A DNA stretch of 17,364 nucleotides from Deinococcus sp. Its GTDB lineage: Bacteria > Deinococcota > Deinococci > Deinococcales > Deinococcaceae. The translations under genes were made by a program, and so were the position numbers. Of the stretch, positions 7,058-15,436 are shown in pieces. The number at the start of each line of letters is the position of its first letter. Position 1 is the first letter of the stretch. A model generated the notes under the pieces. The model searched no databases. It was not told the DNA's origin and was given only the letters and a program-made list of their open reading frames with translations. Location: NCBI GenBank assembly GCA_018260275.1, contig JAGLBK010000028.1:1-17364 (forward strand), in the 5' to 3' direction.

Positions 7058-7701
7058 GTCTCTTACCTGCTCCCCGACTGTCTTCGCGCGGCAATGATCT
7101 CCTCGCAGCCTGCCTGATTTTTGCGCTCCTGGCCGCCTGGTTGCTGGCCTGGCGCGGCACCGGAGACCTGCCTGTGGCCTGGTTGATGCTGCGGGCCACG
7201 GGCCTGGCCGCTTATCTCGCGCTGGCTCTTTCTGTAATTTTCGGCGTCCTCGTCGCTGCACCCGCCGCGCCGTCATGGCTTGCCAGGGCCGTCAGTTACG
7301 GGTGGCATGGCCTTCTTTCGGGCTTTGCACTGACCGCTGGCAGTATTCATGGCCTGTTCCTCCTGGTGGACGGTCAGTATCCACAGACCCTGGCGGCGGT
7401 GCTGATTCCGGGGAACGCTAGCTTCAAACCCCTGGAAGTCGGTCTGGGCACGCTTGGTCTGGAAACTCTGGCTCTGGTCTACGTCTCTACCCTATGGCGC
7501 AAGCACCTGCCCCGCCCCTTCTGGAAAGGCTTACACCTGCTGGCCTACCCGGCGTTCCTCCTGACCACACTGCACGGCCTTCGTCTGGGAAGTGACCATG
7601 CCTGGCCCCTTTATCTGGTGGCCTGTGGAGCGGCCTTCCTGACGCTGGGTCTGCGTCTGTTTTCGCCCCGCTCCGTTGCGTCCCCCAGAACAGCGAAATG
7701 A
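7054..7701 (+). CDS. Ferric-reductase-like / MsrQ-like haem membrane protein, 215 aa
   Basis: This is a polytopic membrane protein of the ferric reductase-like transmembrane fold. Hydrophobic helices lie at about residues 16-34, 45-69, 86-104, 132-148, 160-177 and 184-203. Four histidines are placed as in bis-haem cytochromes of this fold: His85 and His99 in one helix, and His161 and His174 in another (spacings 14 and 13). They could carry two b haems for electron transfer across the membrane. There is no C-terminal FAD/NADPH domain, so it resembles the short MsrQ/YedZ type; no MsrP partner is in the window. Start and previous stop share ATGA, implying coupling with the ApbE-like gene, which in turn suggests that a flavinylated partner receives or delivers the electrons. 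Confidence 0.85.
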   Translation: MSLLPAPRLSSRGNDLLAACLIFALLAAWLLAWRGTGDLPVAWLMLRATGLAAYLALALSVIFGVLVAAPAAPSWLARAVSYGWHGLLSGFALTAGSIHGLFLLVDGQYPQTLAAVLIPGNASFKPLEVGLGTLGLETLALVYVSTLWRKHLPRPFWKGLHLLAYPAFLLTTLHGLRLGSDHAWPLYLVACGAAFLTLGLRLFSPRSVASPRTAK

Positions 7702-7879
7702 CCACGCACGCGATACCTGTCCCTTCTGGAACGCTGAGCGCCATCCCTTTCAGCGCAAATAGCTCGGCTCCCTCCCGACACCTGAACCGGTCACTTCTAT
7801 GAGAGGCCGTCTTAATGGGAAACCTTCTCAATTGTAGTAGAGTAGACCCGTAACACCCATATCACCCAAGGAGAACACT

Positions 7880-9496
7880 ATGCCGGACGAGAAAAAGCCC
7901 AGCTTTGCCCCCACCGAACCCAGCAACCTCAAGGAGCCCAAGGCCCCCCAGAGCACCCTGACCAACGATTTCGGCGTGCCGGTGGCCGACAACCAGAACA
8001 GCATCACCGCTGGCCCGCGTGGGCCGGTGCTGCTGCAGGACCACCACCTGCTGGAGAAGCTGGCCCACTTCAACCGTGAGCGCGTCCCCGAGCGCGTGGT
8101 GCACGCCAAGGGCAGCGGCGCGTTCGGCACCTTCCGCGTGACCCGCGCCATCCCTGAGCTGACGGCCGCCAAAATCTTCCAAAACGTTGGCAACGAGTGC
8201 CGCATGCTGGCCCGCTTCAGCACCGTGGCAGGCGAGCAGGGCTTTGCCGATACCGTGCGCGACCCACGCGGCTTCGCGCTGAAGTTCTACACCGAGGACG
8301 GAATTTGGGACATGGTCGGCAACAACACGCCCGTGTTCTTCATCCGCGACGGCAGCAAGTTCCCCGACTTCATCCACAGCCAGAAGCGCCACGCCGCCAC
8401 GGGCCGCCGCAGCAACACCATGCAGTTCGACTTCTGGATTCACAAGAAAGAGGCCATTCACCAGGTCGTCTATATGTTCGGTGACCGGGGCATTCCCCGC
8501 AGCTACCGCCATATGAACGGTTACAGTTCGCATACCTACAGCCTGTGGAACGCCAAGGGCGAACGGGTGTATGTCAAGTGGCACTTTCACACTCAACAGG
8601 GCATCGAAAACCTGACCGAGCAGGAAGCGACTGAAATTGCGGCCAAGAACCCCGACTATTACCGCCAGGACCTGTACGACGCCATTGAGCGCGGCGAGCA
8701 TCCGAAGTGGAAGGTCAGCCTTCAGGTCATGACCCCCGAGCAGGCGGAGAGCTACCACATTCATCCTTTCGACATCACCAAAATCTGGCCGCATAAGGAC
8801 TTCCCGCTGATGGAAGTGGGCGAGTTCACGCTGAACGAAAACCCCGTGAACTTCTTTGCCCAGATCGAGCAGGCCGCCTTTGAACCCAGCAACATGCCGC
8901 GCGGCTTCGGGGCCAGCCCGGACAAGATGTTGCAGGCCCGCATCATGAGCTACGCCGACGCGCACCGCTACCGCATTGGCGCGAACTACGCCCAGCTGCC
9001 GGTCAACCGCTCGGCAGTGCCTGTGAACAACTACCAGCAGGACGGGTTCCTTCGCCAGTTTGGTGACGACGCGCAGCCGACCTACGAACCCAACAGCTTC
9101 GGCGGTCCCGCAGCCGACGACAGTCTGCGTGAGCCTCCGCTGCCCCTGAGCGGCGCGGCGGACCGCTTTGCCAGTTACCCCGAAACCGATGAGGACTATT
9201 ACGCCCAGCCAGGTGCCCTTTACCGCCTGATGCCCGCCGACGAGCAGGCCCGTATGCACGGCAACTATGGCCGCGCCCTGGCCCCGGTGCCGCAGTTCAT
9301 TCAGGACGAGTACTGCAAGATGCTGGACAAGGTGGACCCCCGCCTGGGCGCGGGCGTGCGCGAGGAAATCAAAAAAGCCAAGGCCGAGCCTGAACCCGGT
9401 ATCGAGCAGATTCTGGGCGAGCTGCACACCTATGCCGCTGGTGGCGACATGAAGGTAAACGGCGAACTGGTCGGCGAACAAGTTCAGGAGAAGTAA
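7880..9496 (+). CDS. katA: Monofunctional haem catalase, small-subunit type, 538 aa
   Basis: It disproportionates hydrogen peroxide to water and oxygen in the cytoplasm. The active-site His75 lies in RVPERVVHAKGSGAFGTF, and the catalytic Asn148 in VGNNTPVFFIRD. The haem-ligand segment RIMSYADAHRYR has Tyr358 and Arg354, the same offsets as in bovine catalase. The length of about 540 residues lacks the extra C-terminal flavodoxin-like domain of large catalases. It resembles the main catalase of D. radiodurans from memory; the symbol is by family only. ATG 7880 has AAGGAG spaced 7-8 nt. It is a single gene ended by a strong terminator. Codon use is strongly biased to C/G third positions, as expected of a highly expressed gene. 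The 178-bp upstream gap (7702-7879) shows no clear PerR or OxyR site by eye. Confidence 0.97.
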   Translation: MPDEKKPSFAPTEPSNLKEPKAPQSTLTNDFGVPVADNQNSITAGPRGPVLLQDHHLLEKLAHFNRERVPERVVHAKGSGAFGTFRVTRAIPELTAAKIFQNVGNECRMLARFSTVAGEQGFADTVRDPRGFALKFYTEDGIWDMVGNNTPVFFIRDGSKFPDFIHSQKRHAATGRRSNTMQFDFWIHKKEAIHQVVYMFGDRGIPRSYRHMNGYSSHTYSLWNAKGERVYVKWHFHTQQGIENLTEQEATEIAAKNPDYYRQDLYDAIERGEHPKWKVSLQVMTPEQAESYHIHPFDITKIWPHKDFPLMEVGEFTLNENPVNFFAQIEQAAFEPSNMPRGFGASPDKMLQARIMSYADAHRYRIGANYAQLPVNRSAVPVNNYQQDGFLRQFGDDAQPTYEPNSFGGPAADDSLREPPLPLSGAADRFASYPETDEDYYAQPGALYRLMPADEQARMHGNYGRALAPVPQFIQDEYCKMLDKVDPRLGAGVREEIKKAKAEPEPGIEQILGELHTYAAGGDMKVNGELVGEQVQEK

Positions 9497-9536
9497 TATC
9501 CCCTGGATTGAAGCGTTGGCGAAGTAGAACACTCAG

Positions 9537-9577
9537 AAGACCAACCTGTGCCAGCTAAAGGGCAGGTTGGTCTTTTT
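9537..9577 (+). terminator. Rho-independent terminator after catalase
   Basis: AAGACCAACCTG (9537-9548) pairs perfectly with CAGGTTGGTCTT (9563-9574). The loop is 14 nt and TTTTT runs to 9577. It lies 40 bp after the catalase stop and 62 bp from the end of the converging PLD gene. It may also act in the minus direction, with weaker T content. Confidence 0.88.
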
Positions 9578-9638
9578 GTGCCTTCAGGCGTTGACGTGGC
9601 AACTCATCGGTTCAGGGCATAGAGCTGGTCCAACGAGG

Positions 9639-11135
9639 TCATCTCGCCCACCAGGGAAAATCAAACGGCCTGGCCGCGTCCCACTCGCGCTGAAAGACCT
9701 GCTGTACCCCGTCCAGCGCCTGGGCATCGCTGGTCGCCAGGGCGTATTCGCTGAGGCCGCCTGCACCGAACGACGAAAAATGCAGGTTGGTGCTGCCCAT
9801 CACCGCCATTTCGCCGTCAACAAGGATGGCCTTGGTATGCATTGGGTGCCTGGCCCACCTGACTTCCAGATTCTGCCCGGTTCCTGTGCCTCTCAAAGAT
9901 TCCTGCAGGCTGCGGACCAGTGCGGCGGCTTCAAATTTCATGGGGTAAGCCTGGTCGAGCACCAGCCGGACCCGGACACCCCGGCACATAGCCCCCGCGA
10001 TGGCCTGCCACACCGGTAGGCCGTGCTTCTTCAGATCGCAGCCGCCCGGTGTGCCCAGCGACAGGTCACAGGTCAGGTCACCGCTCGCCTGAGCCTGTAA
10101 CAGGTCAATCTGGTGGTCGGCGGCTCCCAGCAGGTTTATCAGGGCGTCGTCGGCGTTTGTCAAACCATTCCGGCGATAGAGCGAATACACGTTGGCCGGG
10201 CCTACCGCCTGCGCTGGGGGCCACAGCACATCAAAGTCAGCACTCGCGCCGCCCAGCCGACATTGGTGTCGGACGGACAGGGCCGTGCCTGCTCTGGCAC
10301 CGGGCGGGCAGGTCAGGCGGTCACTCAACCCCCAGCTGTCGCGGAAAGCGGCCACCGCGTTGCGGGCTACCGGGCCACGCACCACCACTCCCAGGTCGCT
10401 GAGGCCCTCGCCGCCCGAGGCTGGGGCCAGATGCAGAGTGGAGATGTTGAAGCCCCCGGCGATGACCTCCTCACCGTCGAAAACCAGCATTTTGATATGG
10501 CTGTGCGGCACCGCGTAATGAAAATTGGCGATGTCGAGCTGCCAGCCCCCTTCCGCCTCCCCGCTGAGATTCAGTCCGGCCCGCAGCAGGTCGTTGACCA
10601 GATAGTCCAGGTTGGCACGCGCATCGGCGGGGCGGTCAGGCCGCACCGAATTGCCCAGAAGTAGCCGCACCGTCATGCCCTGCGGATACTGTTCCGGGTG
10701 AGCCAGCACGTTGCGGCGCAGGTCAGCGAGCGCGGCAGCAATCAGCGGCCCTGGCGCATTTTTCCCCTCGTCCCAGACCATATTGGCGAGCAGCACGCTG
10801 CTTTTTGCCTCGCGGATACGGCGGGCCAGCTCGTGGTAGCTGCCGTAAGGGTGCGCGGCGTCGCTGAGGCCAGGAAATTCCAGCAGCCCTTCTACCTGAT
10901 TGCCGCAGCTGAGATTCGCGCCCTTCCCCTGCAACTGGTCATACAGCAGGCGGTCAAGCCGGGCAGTGGGCGGGTCGCAGTGCCAGGTGTTTAGGCCGTC
11001 CAGCACGGTGCGGTCGGCCGGGGGTAGGGAGCCGTGAAGGATGTTCAGGCCGAGGACGCTGACACTTTTCGTGGACTGTGCCTGCCCCTGTCCCAGGACG
11101 CAAAACAACGTGGTCAACAGCAGGAGGCGTTTCAA
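9639..11135 (-). CDS. Secreted phospholipase-D superfamily protein with two HKD motifs, 498 aa
   Basis: PLD-family enzymes cleave or exchange phosphodiester head groups; cardiolipin synthases and Nuc nucleases belong here too. A signal peptide covers residues 1-20 (QAQ before Ser21), so it acts outside the cytoplasmic membrane. The first HKD motif has His213, Lys215, Asp220, followed by GGFN. The second has His433, Lys435, Asp440, followed by GSTN. The pair forms one active site. The start is TTG 11135, with GGGAGG well spaced upstream, and shares TTGA with the glycosyltransferase stop, so it is the last gene of the polyketide operon and probably translationally coupled. The operon position suggests processing or transfer of a lipid head group, but the substrate is not shown by the sequence. 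Confidence 0.9.
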   Translation of the reverse strand: MKRLLLLTTLFCVLGQGQAQSTKSVSVLGLNILHGSLPPADRTVLDGLNTWHCDPPTARLDRLLYDQLQGKGANLSCGNQVEGLLEFPGLSDAAHPYGSYHELARRIREAKSSVLLANMVWDEGKNAPGPLIAAALADLRRNVLAHPEQYPQGMTVRLLLGNSVRPDRPADARANLDYLVNDLLRAGLNLSGEAEGGWQLDIANFHYAVPHSHIKMLVFDGEEVIAGGFNISTLHLAPASGGEGLSDLGVVVRGPVARNAVAAFRDSWGLSDRLTCPPGARAGTALSVRHQCRLGGASADFDVLWPPAQAVGPANVYSLYRRNGLTNADDALINLLGAADHQIDLLQAQASGDLTCDLSLGTPGGCDLKKHGLPVWQAIAGAMCRGVRVRLVLDQAYPMKFEAAALVRSLQESLRGTGTGQNLEVRWARHPMHTKAILVDGEMAVMGSTNLHFSSFGAGGLSEYALATSDAQALDGVQQVFQREWDAARPFDFPWWAR

Positions 11136-12388
11136 GAGCTGCCTCCCAGTTGTTCTATCCAGTCAGCCGCCTCAGTGGCGGCGTCGTGGGCGCGGAGCTG
11201 CTGGCCCAATCTGGCGGCCCGAGTGCGGTAGGAGGGCTCTGACAGCACCTCCCGTACAGCCCGGCGAATCCTGGCGGGGGTAGGCGTCGCCGTACGCAGG
11301 TTCAGCCCCACGCCCGCGTAAGCCACCCGCGCCGCTACCTCCGCCTTGTCCTCGCTGCGGCCCGCGACGATGCAGGGAATCCCATGACTGAGGGCCTGCA
11401 AAGTGCCGCCGTAGCCGCCATTGGTGAGGTACACACTGACGTGGGGCAGCAGTTCTGAAAAGGGCAGGTGCCGCGCGGCGCGGGCGTTGCTGGGCAAGGG
11501 TTCCAGTGCCGCTGGGTTGACGCCCGCCGCCACCACCAGCACGTCCTCAGCGGCCAGGGCATTCAGCGCAGGCCGCAGCAGCTGTGCGGGGTCAGTCGCC
11601 AGTGTTCCCTGCGTGACCAGCACCACTGGGCGCGGCGAGGTCAGCACATCGGCCCACCAGTCGGGGGGAGCAAAGGCTACGGGGCATGGCAGCAGGGGGC
11701 CGATAAAGCGCAGCTGGGTAGGCAAGTCGCGGCGGGGATATTCAAAGTTGGGCACGCTGGGTTGCAGCATCAGACGCGGCGCTATGGGCGGGGCAAAGGA
11801 GCGCGGAACCGTTCCCAGCCGCGTGGCAATGTCTGAAAGCTGGGCTGAGATACCCCGGAAGACCAGATGATTGGTCAGCCCACGCAGCGCCGCATTCCTC
11901 AGCTGGCCCAGTGGTCCCGCCAGTGGTGGCAGTCCCAGACCAAAGGGCGCGGTGTCGTGGCTGTCCACTCCTAGTGGCAAGACACCCAGCAGCGCTAGAG
12001 GCGGGCCGCCAAGTTCCTCGCGCAGCAGGGCGGCTCCCACCGTCTGGTCGGCCAGCACCACGTCGGGTCGCCAGCGCCGCTCAATGTCGCGCAGGTCGTA
12101 GAACTGGCCTTCTATTTGACCCACAAAAATATGGTGCAGGTCAAAGAGCAATTGCGCTAGTCCCCGCTGCTGCCCACGGCCAGGGAAGGCCGCCCCAAAA
12201 TCGCTGTCGTCGTAGTCGCGGGCGTGGACAAAGGGTTCCCAGACTGCGCCGAGGTCTTCGGCCTGGGGGCGGTATTTGCGGCCTGTGTACCAGCGAATTT
12301 CATGGCCCCGCCGCGCCAGCTCGCGGGCAATTTCGCGCAGCGGCAGGACATGCCCCGCAATAGGCTGAGAGGCAATCAGCACCCGCAC
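11132..12388 (-). CDS. Glycosyltransferase, GT1/MGT type (GT-B fold), 418 aa
   Basis: It transfers a sugar from a nucleotide sugar to a small lipophilic acceptor, as macrolide and rhamnolipid transferases do. The N-terminal acceptor domain begins VRVLIASQPIAGHVLPLREIARELARRGH, typical of the family. The C-terminal donor domain carries VVLVTQGTLA, LPFSELLPHVSVYLTNGGYGGTLQAL and GIPCIVAGRSEDKAEVAARV. The usual HCG of the donor motif is replaced by TNG. There is no membrane segment. GTG 12388 is preferred because GGGAG lies 5 nt upstream; GTG 12400, 1 nt after the monooxygenase stop, is the alternative and adds four residues. As fourth gene of the type III polyketide operon it probably glycosylates the phenolic product, which is an inference from context. 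Confidence 0.92.
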   Translation of the reverse strand: MRVLIASQPIAGHVLPLREIARELARRGHEIRWYTGRKYRPQAEDLGAVWEPFVHARDYDDSDFGAAFPGRGQQRGLAQLLFDLHHIFVGQIEGQFYDLRDIERRWRPDVVLADQTVGAALLREELGGPPLALLGVLPLGVDSHDTAPFGLGLPPLAGPLGQLRNAALRGLTNHLVFRGISAQLSDIATRLGTVPRSFAPPIAPRLMLQPSVPNFEYPRRDLPTQLRFIGPLLPCPVAFAPPDWWADVLTSPRPVVLVTQGTLATDPAQLLRPALNALAAEDVLVVAAGVNPAALEPLPSNARAARHLPFSELLPHVSVYLTNGGYGGTLQALSHGIPCIVAGRSEDKAEVAARVAYAGVGLNLRTATPTPARIRRAVREVLSEPSYRTRAARLGQQLRAHDAATEAADWIEQLGGSS

Positions 12389-12401
12389 TACAGCTCCCAC
12401 A

Positions 12402-13544
12402 TTACAGCCACCGCATGGTAAAGGCCGCGCCCAGCAGCGGCTGGGAAACGGGACTGAGCAGGCCTTTCAGCAGCTTTTCGCGTGCGGGCTGGGTCAATGG
12501 ATGCTGCGCAGGGCGGCCCGCGGCCATATTTAGCTCGGCCTGACGGATGGCGGCGGCGCTGGAACGCAGGCGGCGGCGTTCAAAGGCGTGCCATTCCTGC
12601 GGCGCAACCTCTTGACCCTGGCTGACCCGTATCAGCAGCGGGGCGAGTTGCTGCGCGTCCAGCCAGCCCAGGTTCATCCCCTGGCCCCCAATCGGGCTGA
12701 CAATGTGCGCCGCGTCCCCGATGAGGCGCAGGCAGCCCTGCACCATCCGCGCCGCCTGGTAGCGCTGCACCCCAAAGGGGCTGAGCATGCGGCATTCGCC
12801 CGCTGGAACGTGCAGCCCAGTACGTTCCTCAATCAGCTGCGTCAGCGTCTGCGCTCTGGGAGTAGTCTGCTGCTGCCCAACATGCACCACCCAGCGCCGA
12901 TAACCACCTGGTAGCGGAAAGGATTCCACCACGCCGCCCGCCTTGATGAAGACGGCGGCCACGCCTCCAAAAGGTGTGGTGTCTGGAAAGTCGCCCATCA
13001 GGTACTGGTCGGGGTATGGCCCACCGTGAAAGGGAATGCCCGCCGCTTGCCGCAGACCTGAGCGCAGCCCGTCGGCGGCCACCACCTGACGGGCCTGCAC
13101 AGTGGAACGCTCTCCACCCTGTACGACTTCTACCTCGCCGTGTGTGCCGAGGTCGCGCAGGGCCACCACTTCGGCCCCCAGTTGCAACGCGCCTGGGGCA
13201 AGTTCGGCCAGCTTTTCACGCATCAGCCGCTCGGTGACGACCTGGGGCAGCGTGAGGATAAAAGGGTAATCGTTGCCCGCTCCGCTCAGATTCAGCTCGC
13301 CTAGCACACCAGTTTCACCGATGGCCAGCCCACGGTGAATCTTCACAGCGGCATTGATAACTGTTGAGGTCAGCCCGATGCTTTCAAAAGCCCGCAGCGC
13401 TGGCGGGTGGATACCGATGGCGCGGGAGTGTTGCAGCGGCGCGGCGCGGCGTTCGTACACCTGCACCTTGACCCCTACGGCGGCTAGCAGCGCCCCCAGA
13501 TAGGTGCCCACTGGCCCGCCGCCCACAATCAGGACGTCAAGCAC
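12402..13544 (-). CDS. FAD-dependent aromatic hydroxylase (SrsC/UbiH-like monooxygenase), 380 aa
   Basis: This is a class A flavoprotein monooxygenase. The FAD ADP-binding motif VGGGPVGTYLG is at about residues 7-17, with ERR ending the second strand. The DG motif is VVAADGLRSGLRQ, and the second FAD motif LIGDAAHIVSPIGGQGMNLG contacts ribitol. These enzymes hydroxylate activated phenols. Directly after a type III polyketide synthase and a methyltransferase, the arrangement equals srsC of Streptomyces griseus, which hydroxylates alkylresorcinol methyl ethers towards quinones. The start is GTG 13544, with GGGAGG about 8 nt upstream, and it overlaps the methyltransferase stop by 8 nt. There is no membrane anchor. 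The exact ring substrate is inferred. Confidence 0.92.
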   Translation of the reverse strand: MLDVLIVGGGPVGTYLGALLAAVGVKVQVYERRAAPLQHSRAIGIHPPALRAFESIGLTSTVINAAVKIHRGLAIGETGVLGELNLSGAGNDYPFILTLPQVVTERLMREKLAELAPGALQLGAEVVALRDLGTHGEVEVVQGGERSTVQARQVVAADGLRSGLRQAAGIPFHGGPYPDQYLMGDFPDTTPFGGVAAVFIKAGGVVESFPLPGGYRRWVVHVGQQQTTPRAQTLTQLIEERTGLHVPAGECRMLSPFGVQRYQAARMVQGCLRLIGDAAHIVSPIGGQGMNLGWLDAQQLAPLLIRVSQGQEVAPQEWHAFERRRLRSSAAAIRQAELNMAAGRPAQHPLTQPAREKLLKGLLSPVSQPLLGAAFTMRWL

Positions 13545-14244
13545 GGCCCGCCTCCCTGCTGAGCAGCAGCCGAAAGGGAAAGGGCCGCGTGACCTGCCAG
13601 CCCGCAGGGGCCAGGCGGCTCAGTTCTGCCTTCGTGAAGCTGCGGCGCACCGACAGCAGGCCGTCAGGCAGAATAAATGAGTCGTGGAACAGCGGCGCGG
13701 CCAGCAGGCCAAAGCCAGCGTAGGCCAGTGGGTGACGCTCAATGTCCGAGTGCAGGGTAATGCCGCTGCTCAGCGCCTGACAGTCGGCCAGCAGCGTGGT
13801 CAGTTCGGTGTCGCTGAGGTGGTGAAGAACATGGTTGGAGACGATGAAATCAAACTTTGCTCCCTCTACCAGCAGTTCACGGCTGCCTACCGCGCGAAAT
13901 TCCAGGCCCGAATAAAGTTGCCGCTGGGCGTAGTGAATGGCCCGCGCGTCGGTGTCTATCCCCAGGACGCGCAGGCTGAAGCCGTCACGGGCGGCCCATC
14001 CTAGTAACTGCCGCGCCAGGTCGCCGCCGCCACAGCCGATGTCCAGCAGCGTATTGGCCCTCTCACGCCGCAGCCGTGGCCGAATATCGCGCAGGTAAAC
14101 GGGCCACCAGCCCGACACCAGCGCGTTCACCTGCTCAAACTGGGCGTAGGTGCGCTCCAGTTTCCGTAAGTTACACGCGGGGTCGTCCATCAGTTCGGGG
14201 GTGTGGGTTTCGCGGCGTGTCAGGTTGGGCCAGCTGAGCTTCAA
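13537..14244 (-). CDS. SAM-dependent methyltransferase (class I, SrsB-like position), 235 aa
   Basis: The SAM-binding motif I LLDIGCGGG is at residues 66-74, and the acidic strand end GIDTD at 95-99. The motif IV-like FDFIVSNHVLHHL is at about 131-143. The fold is the single-domain Rossmann-like type. The start is TTG 14244, sharing TTGA with the synthase stop and preceded by GGAGG 7 nt upstream. The longer frame to 14313 would run back into the synthase and is rejected. The N-terminal region (NLRKLERTYAQFEQVNALVSGWWPVYLRDIRP) probably shapes the acceptor site. The gene occupies the place of the O-methyltransferase srsB in the S. griseus phenolic-lipid operon, so methylation of a resorcinol hydroxyl is likely but not proven. 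Confidence 0.9.
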   Translation of the reverse strand: MKLSWPNLTRRETHTPELMDDPACNLRKLERTYAQFEQVNALVSGWWPVYLRDIRPRLRRERANTLLDIGCGGGDLARQLLGWAARDGFSLRVLGIDTDARAIHYAQRQLYSGLEFRAVGSRELLVEGAKFDFIVSNHVLHHLSDTELTTLLADCQALSSGITLHSDIERHPLAYAGFGLLAAPLFHDSFILPDGLLSVRRSFTKAELSRLAPAGWQVTRPFPFRLLLSREAGRA

Positions 14245-15362
14245 GCGCGGCCCTCCACTCCAGTCATCAGGCCAGATTCTACGGTGAGTCCTGGGCCAAA
14301 GGCCATTGCGCACACCCGCTCGCCCTCCTGCACGGTTGCCAGCAGGTCACGCAGAATAAACAGCACGGTAGCGCTGCTCATGTTGCCGTACTGCCGCAGC
14401 ACCCCGCGAGACGGCTGCATCTGCTCCTCGCTGAGGCCCAGACTGCCTTCCACCTTGTCCAGGATGCTGCGCCCGCCAGGATGCACCGCCCAATGTCCGA
14501 TATGCTGCCCCGCCTCGGCCAGTTCGCCAGGCAGAGTGTGGAGCAGTGGCCCCACCGCACCGTGCAGGTGGGTTTCAATCAGGCGCGGCACGTAGCTGCT
14601 CAGCACCATCTGATAGCCCTCGTCCCCAATGGTCCAGGCCATGTCCTTTTCGCCCTGGTCGGGTGGGGTTAGCGCCGTTTCAAAAGCGTCAAAACGCAGC
14701 GCCACGCGTCCTGCCTGGGGCGGGCGACTGCTCACGATGGCGGCGGCGGCTCCGTCGGCAAAGACCGCGCCTGAGACGATGTCGTCGGGGTCGCTGGACA
14801 CCTTGACATGTAACGTACACAGTTCGGCACAGATGACCAGCACGGTGGCGCTGGGGTTGGCCTCGCAAAAAGTCTGGGCCATCCGCAGGGCTGGGAAGGC
14901 AGCATAACAGCCCATGAAGCCGACGTGAAAGCGCTGGGTGGTGGGGGAGAGGCCCAGTTGCCGTACCACCAGATAGTCGGGGCCAGGCGCAAAAAAGCCG
15001 GTGCAGGACACCGTGACGACGTGGGTGATATCCCGCGCCTCAAACCCGCTCTGCTCCAGCGCCTGCTTTCCAGCGGCCACAAACAGCGTCGCAGCCTCGC
15101 GGGTATAGAGCTCGTTACGCAGCCCCGTGCCTGGTGAGAGCATCTTGCCCGTCCCGGCGTCAAAAAAGGGGCCGCCTTTGCCTGTGTAATCCTCGATGAC
15201 GCTATAACGCGTGTCGATACCCGAAGCATTAAACACCCCAGGAATGAGCCGCTGGGCGAGGCGGTCAAGCTGCGGCTGCGCCTTGAGCAGGTCACGAATC
15301 AGGGTTTGCGGGTACGCCGTTTCGGGCAGTGCCGTGGCAATGGTATGAAGGTAGGTGGTCAT
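14241..15362 (-). CDS. Type III polyketide synthase (chalcone-synthase-like), 373 aa
   Basis: It condenses malonyl-CoA onto an acyl starter to give phenolic or pyrone products, without an acyl carrier protein. The catalytic triad is complete: Cys152 in HVGFMGCYAAFPAL, His294 in AVHPGGRSILDKVE, and Asn327 in RQYGNMSSATV. The near-C-terminal FGPGLTVE loop is conserved. The gatekeeper and tunnel residues cannot be judged by eye, so chain length is open. ATG 15362 with GAGGA upstream is chosen over ATG 15374 and the frame start at 15395. It is first in a five-gene operon. The order synthase, methyltransferase, FAD hydroxylase equals srsABC, which supports a long-chain alkylresorcinol-type synthase over a naringenin- or THN-type one. 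Confidence 0.95.
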   Translation of the reverse strand: MTTYLHTIATALPETAYPQTLIRDLLKAQPQLDRLAQRLIPGVFNASGIDTRYSVIEDYTGKGGPFFDAGTGKMLSPGTGLRNELYTREAATLFVAAGKQALEQSGFEARDITHVVTVSCTGFFAPGPDYLVVRQLGLSPTTQRFHVGFMGCYAAFPALRMAQTFCEANPSATVLVICAELCTLHVKVSSDPDDIVSGAVFADGAAAAIVSSRPPQAGRVALRFDAFETALTPPDQGEKDMAWTIGDEGYQMVLSSYVPRLIETHLHGAVGPLLHTLPGELAEAGQHIGHWAVHPGGRSILDKVEGSLGLSEEQMQPSRGVLRQYGNMSSATVLFILRDLLATVQEGERVCAMAFGPGLTVESGLMTGVEGRA

Positions 15363-15378
15363 AGAAATCCTCATGTGA

Positions 15379-15392
15379 GCGGTGTTGACCGC
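15379..15392 (-). promoter_or_regulatory. Small hairpin in synthase leader
   Basis: GCGGT and ACCGC flank GTTG, a 5-bp stem with a 4-nt loop. It lies within the predicted 5' untranslated region, about 17 nt before the synthase start. It may affect initiation or be fortuitous. Confidence 0.25.
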
Positions 15393-15400
15393 CACGCCCC

Positions 15401-15436
15401 GGCTGATGTTTTATTCAGCCTACAGACCGGGGGCAA
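15401..15436 (-). promoter_or_regulatory. Predicted sigma70-type promoter of the polyketide operon with overlapping operator-like repeat
   Basis: On the minus strand TTGCCC (15436-15431) and TAAAAC (15413-15408) are separated by exactly 17 nt. The -10 hexamer lies inside the inverted repeat GGCTGA-8 nt-TCAGCC (15401-15420). The -35 shares four bases with a perfect 26-bp palindrome upstream. The predicted leader is about 40 nt. The geometry suggests a repressible promoter, but no regulator gene is adjacent. Confidence 0.5.

Noticed and set aside
7732..7755. Hairpin CGCTGA/TCAGCG after the ferric-reductase-like gene as terminator
   Set aside because: The stem is only 6 pairs with a 12-nt loop, and no T-run follows.
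7702..7879. Catalase promoter with -10 TAGAGT near 7836, or a radiation/desiccation response motif
   Set aside because: No acceptable -35 at 16-18 nt, and no palindrome of the RDRM type was found anywhere in the gap.
7862..9532. 556-aa open frame on the minus strand across the catalase gene
   Set aside because: It is the antisense shadow of a G/C-third-position-biased gene. Its Val/His/Gly/Leu-rich composition and lack of motifs are typical of such shadows.
14245..14313. Upstream extension of the methyltransferase
   Set aside because: It overlaps the synthase C-terminus. TTG 14244 has a good ribosome site and the same TTGA coupling seen for the PLD gene.
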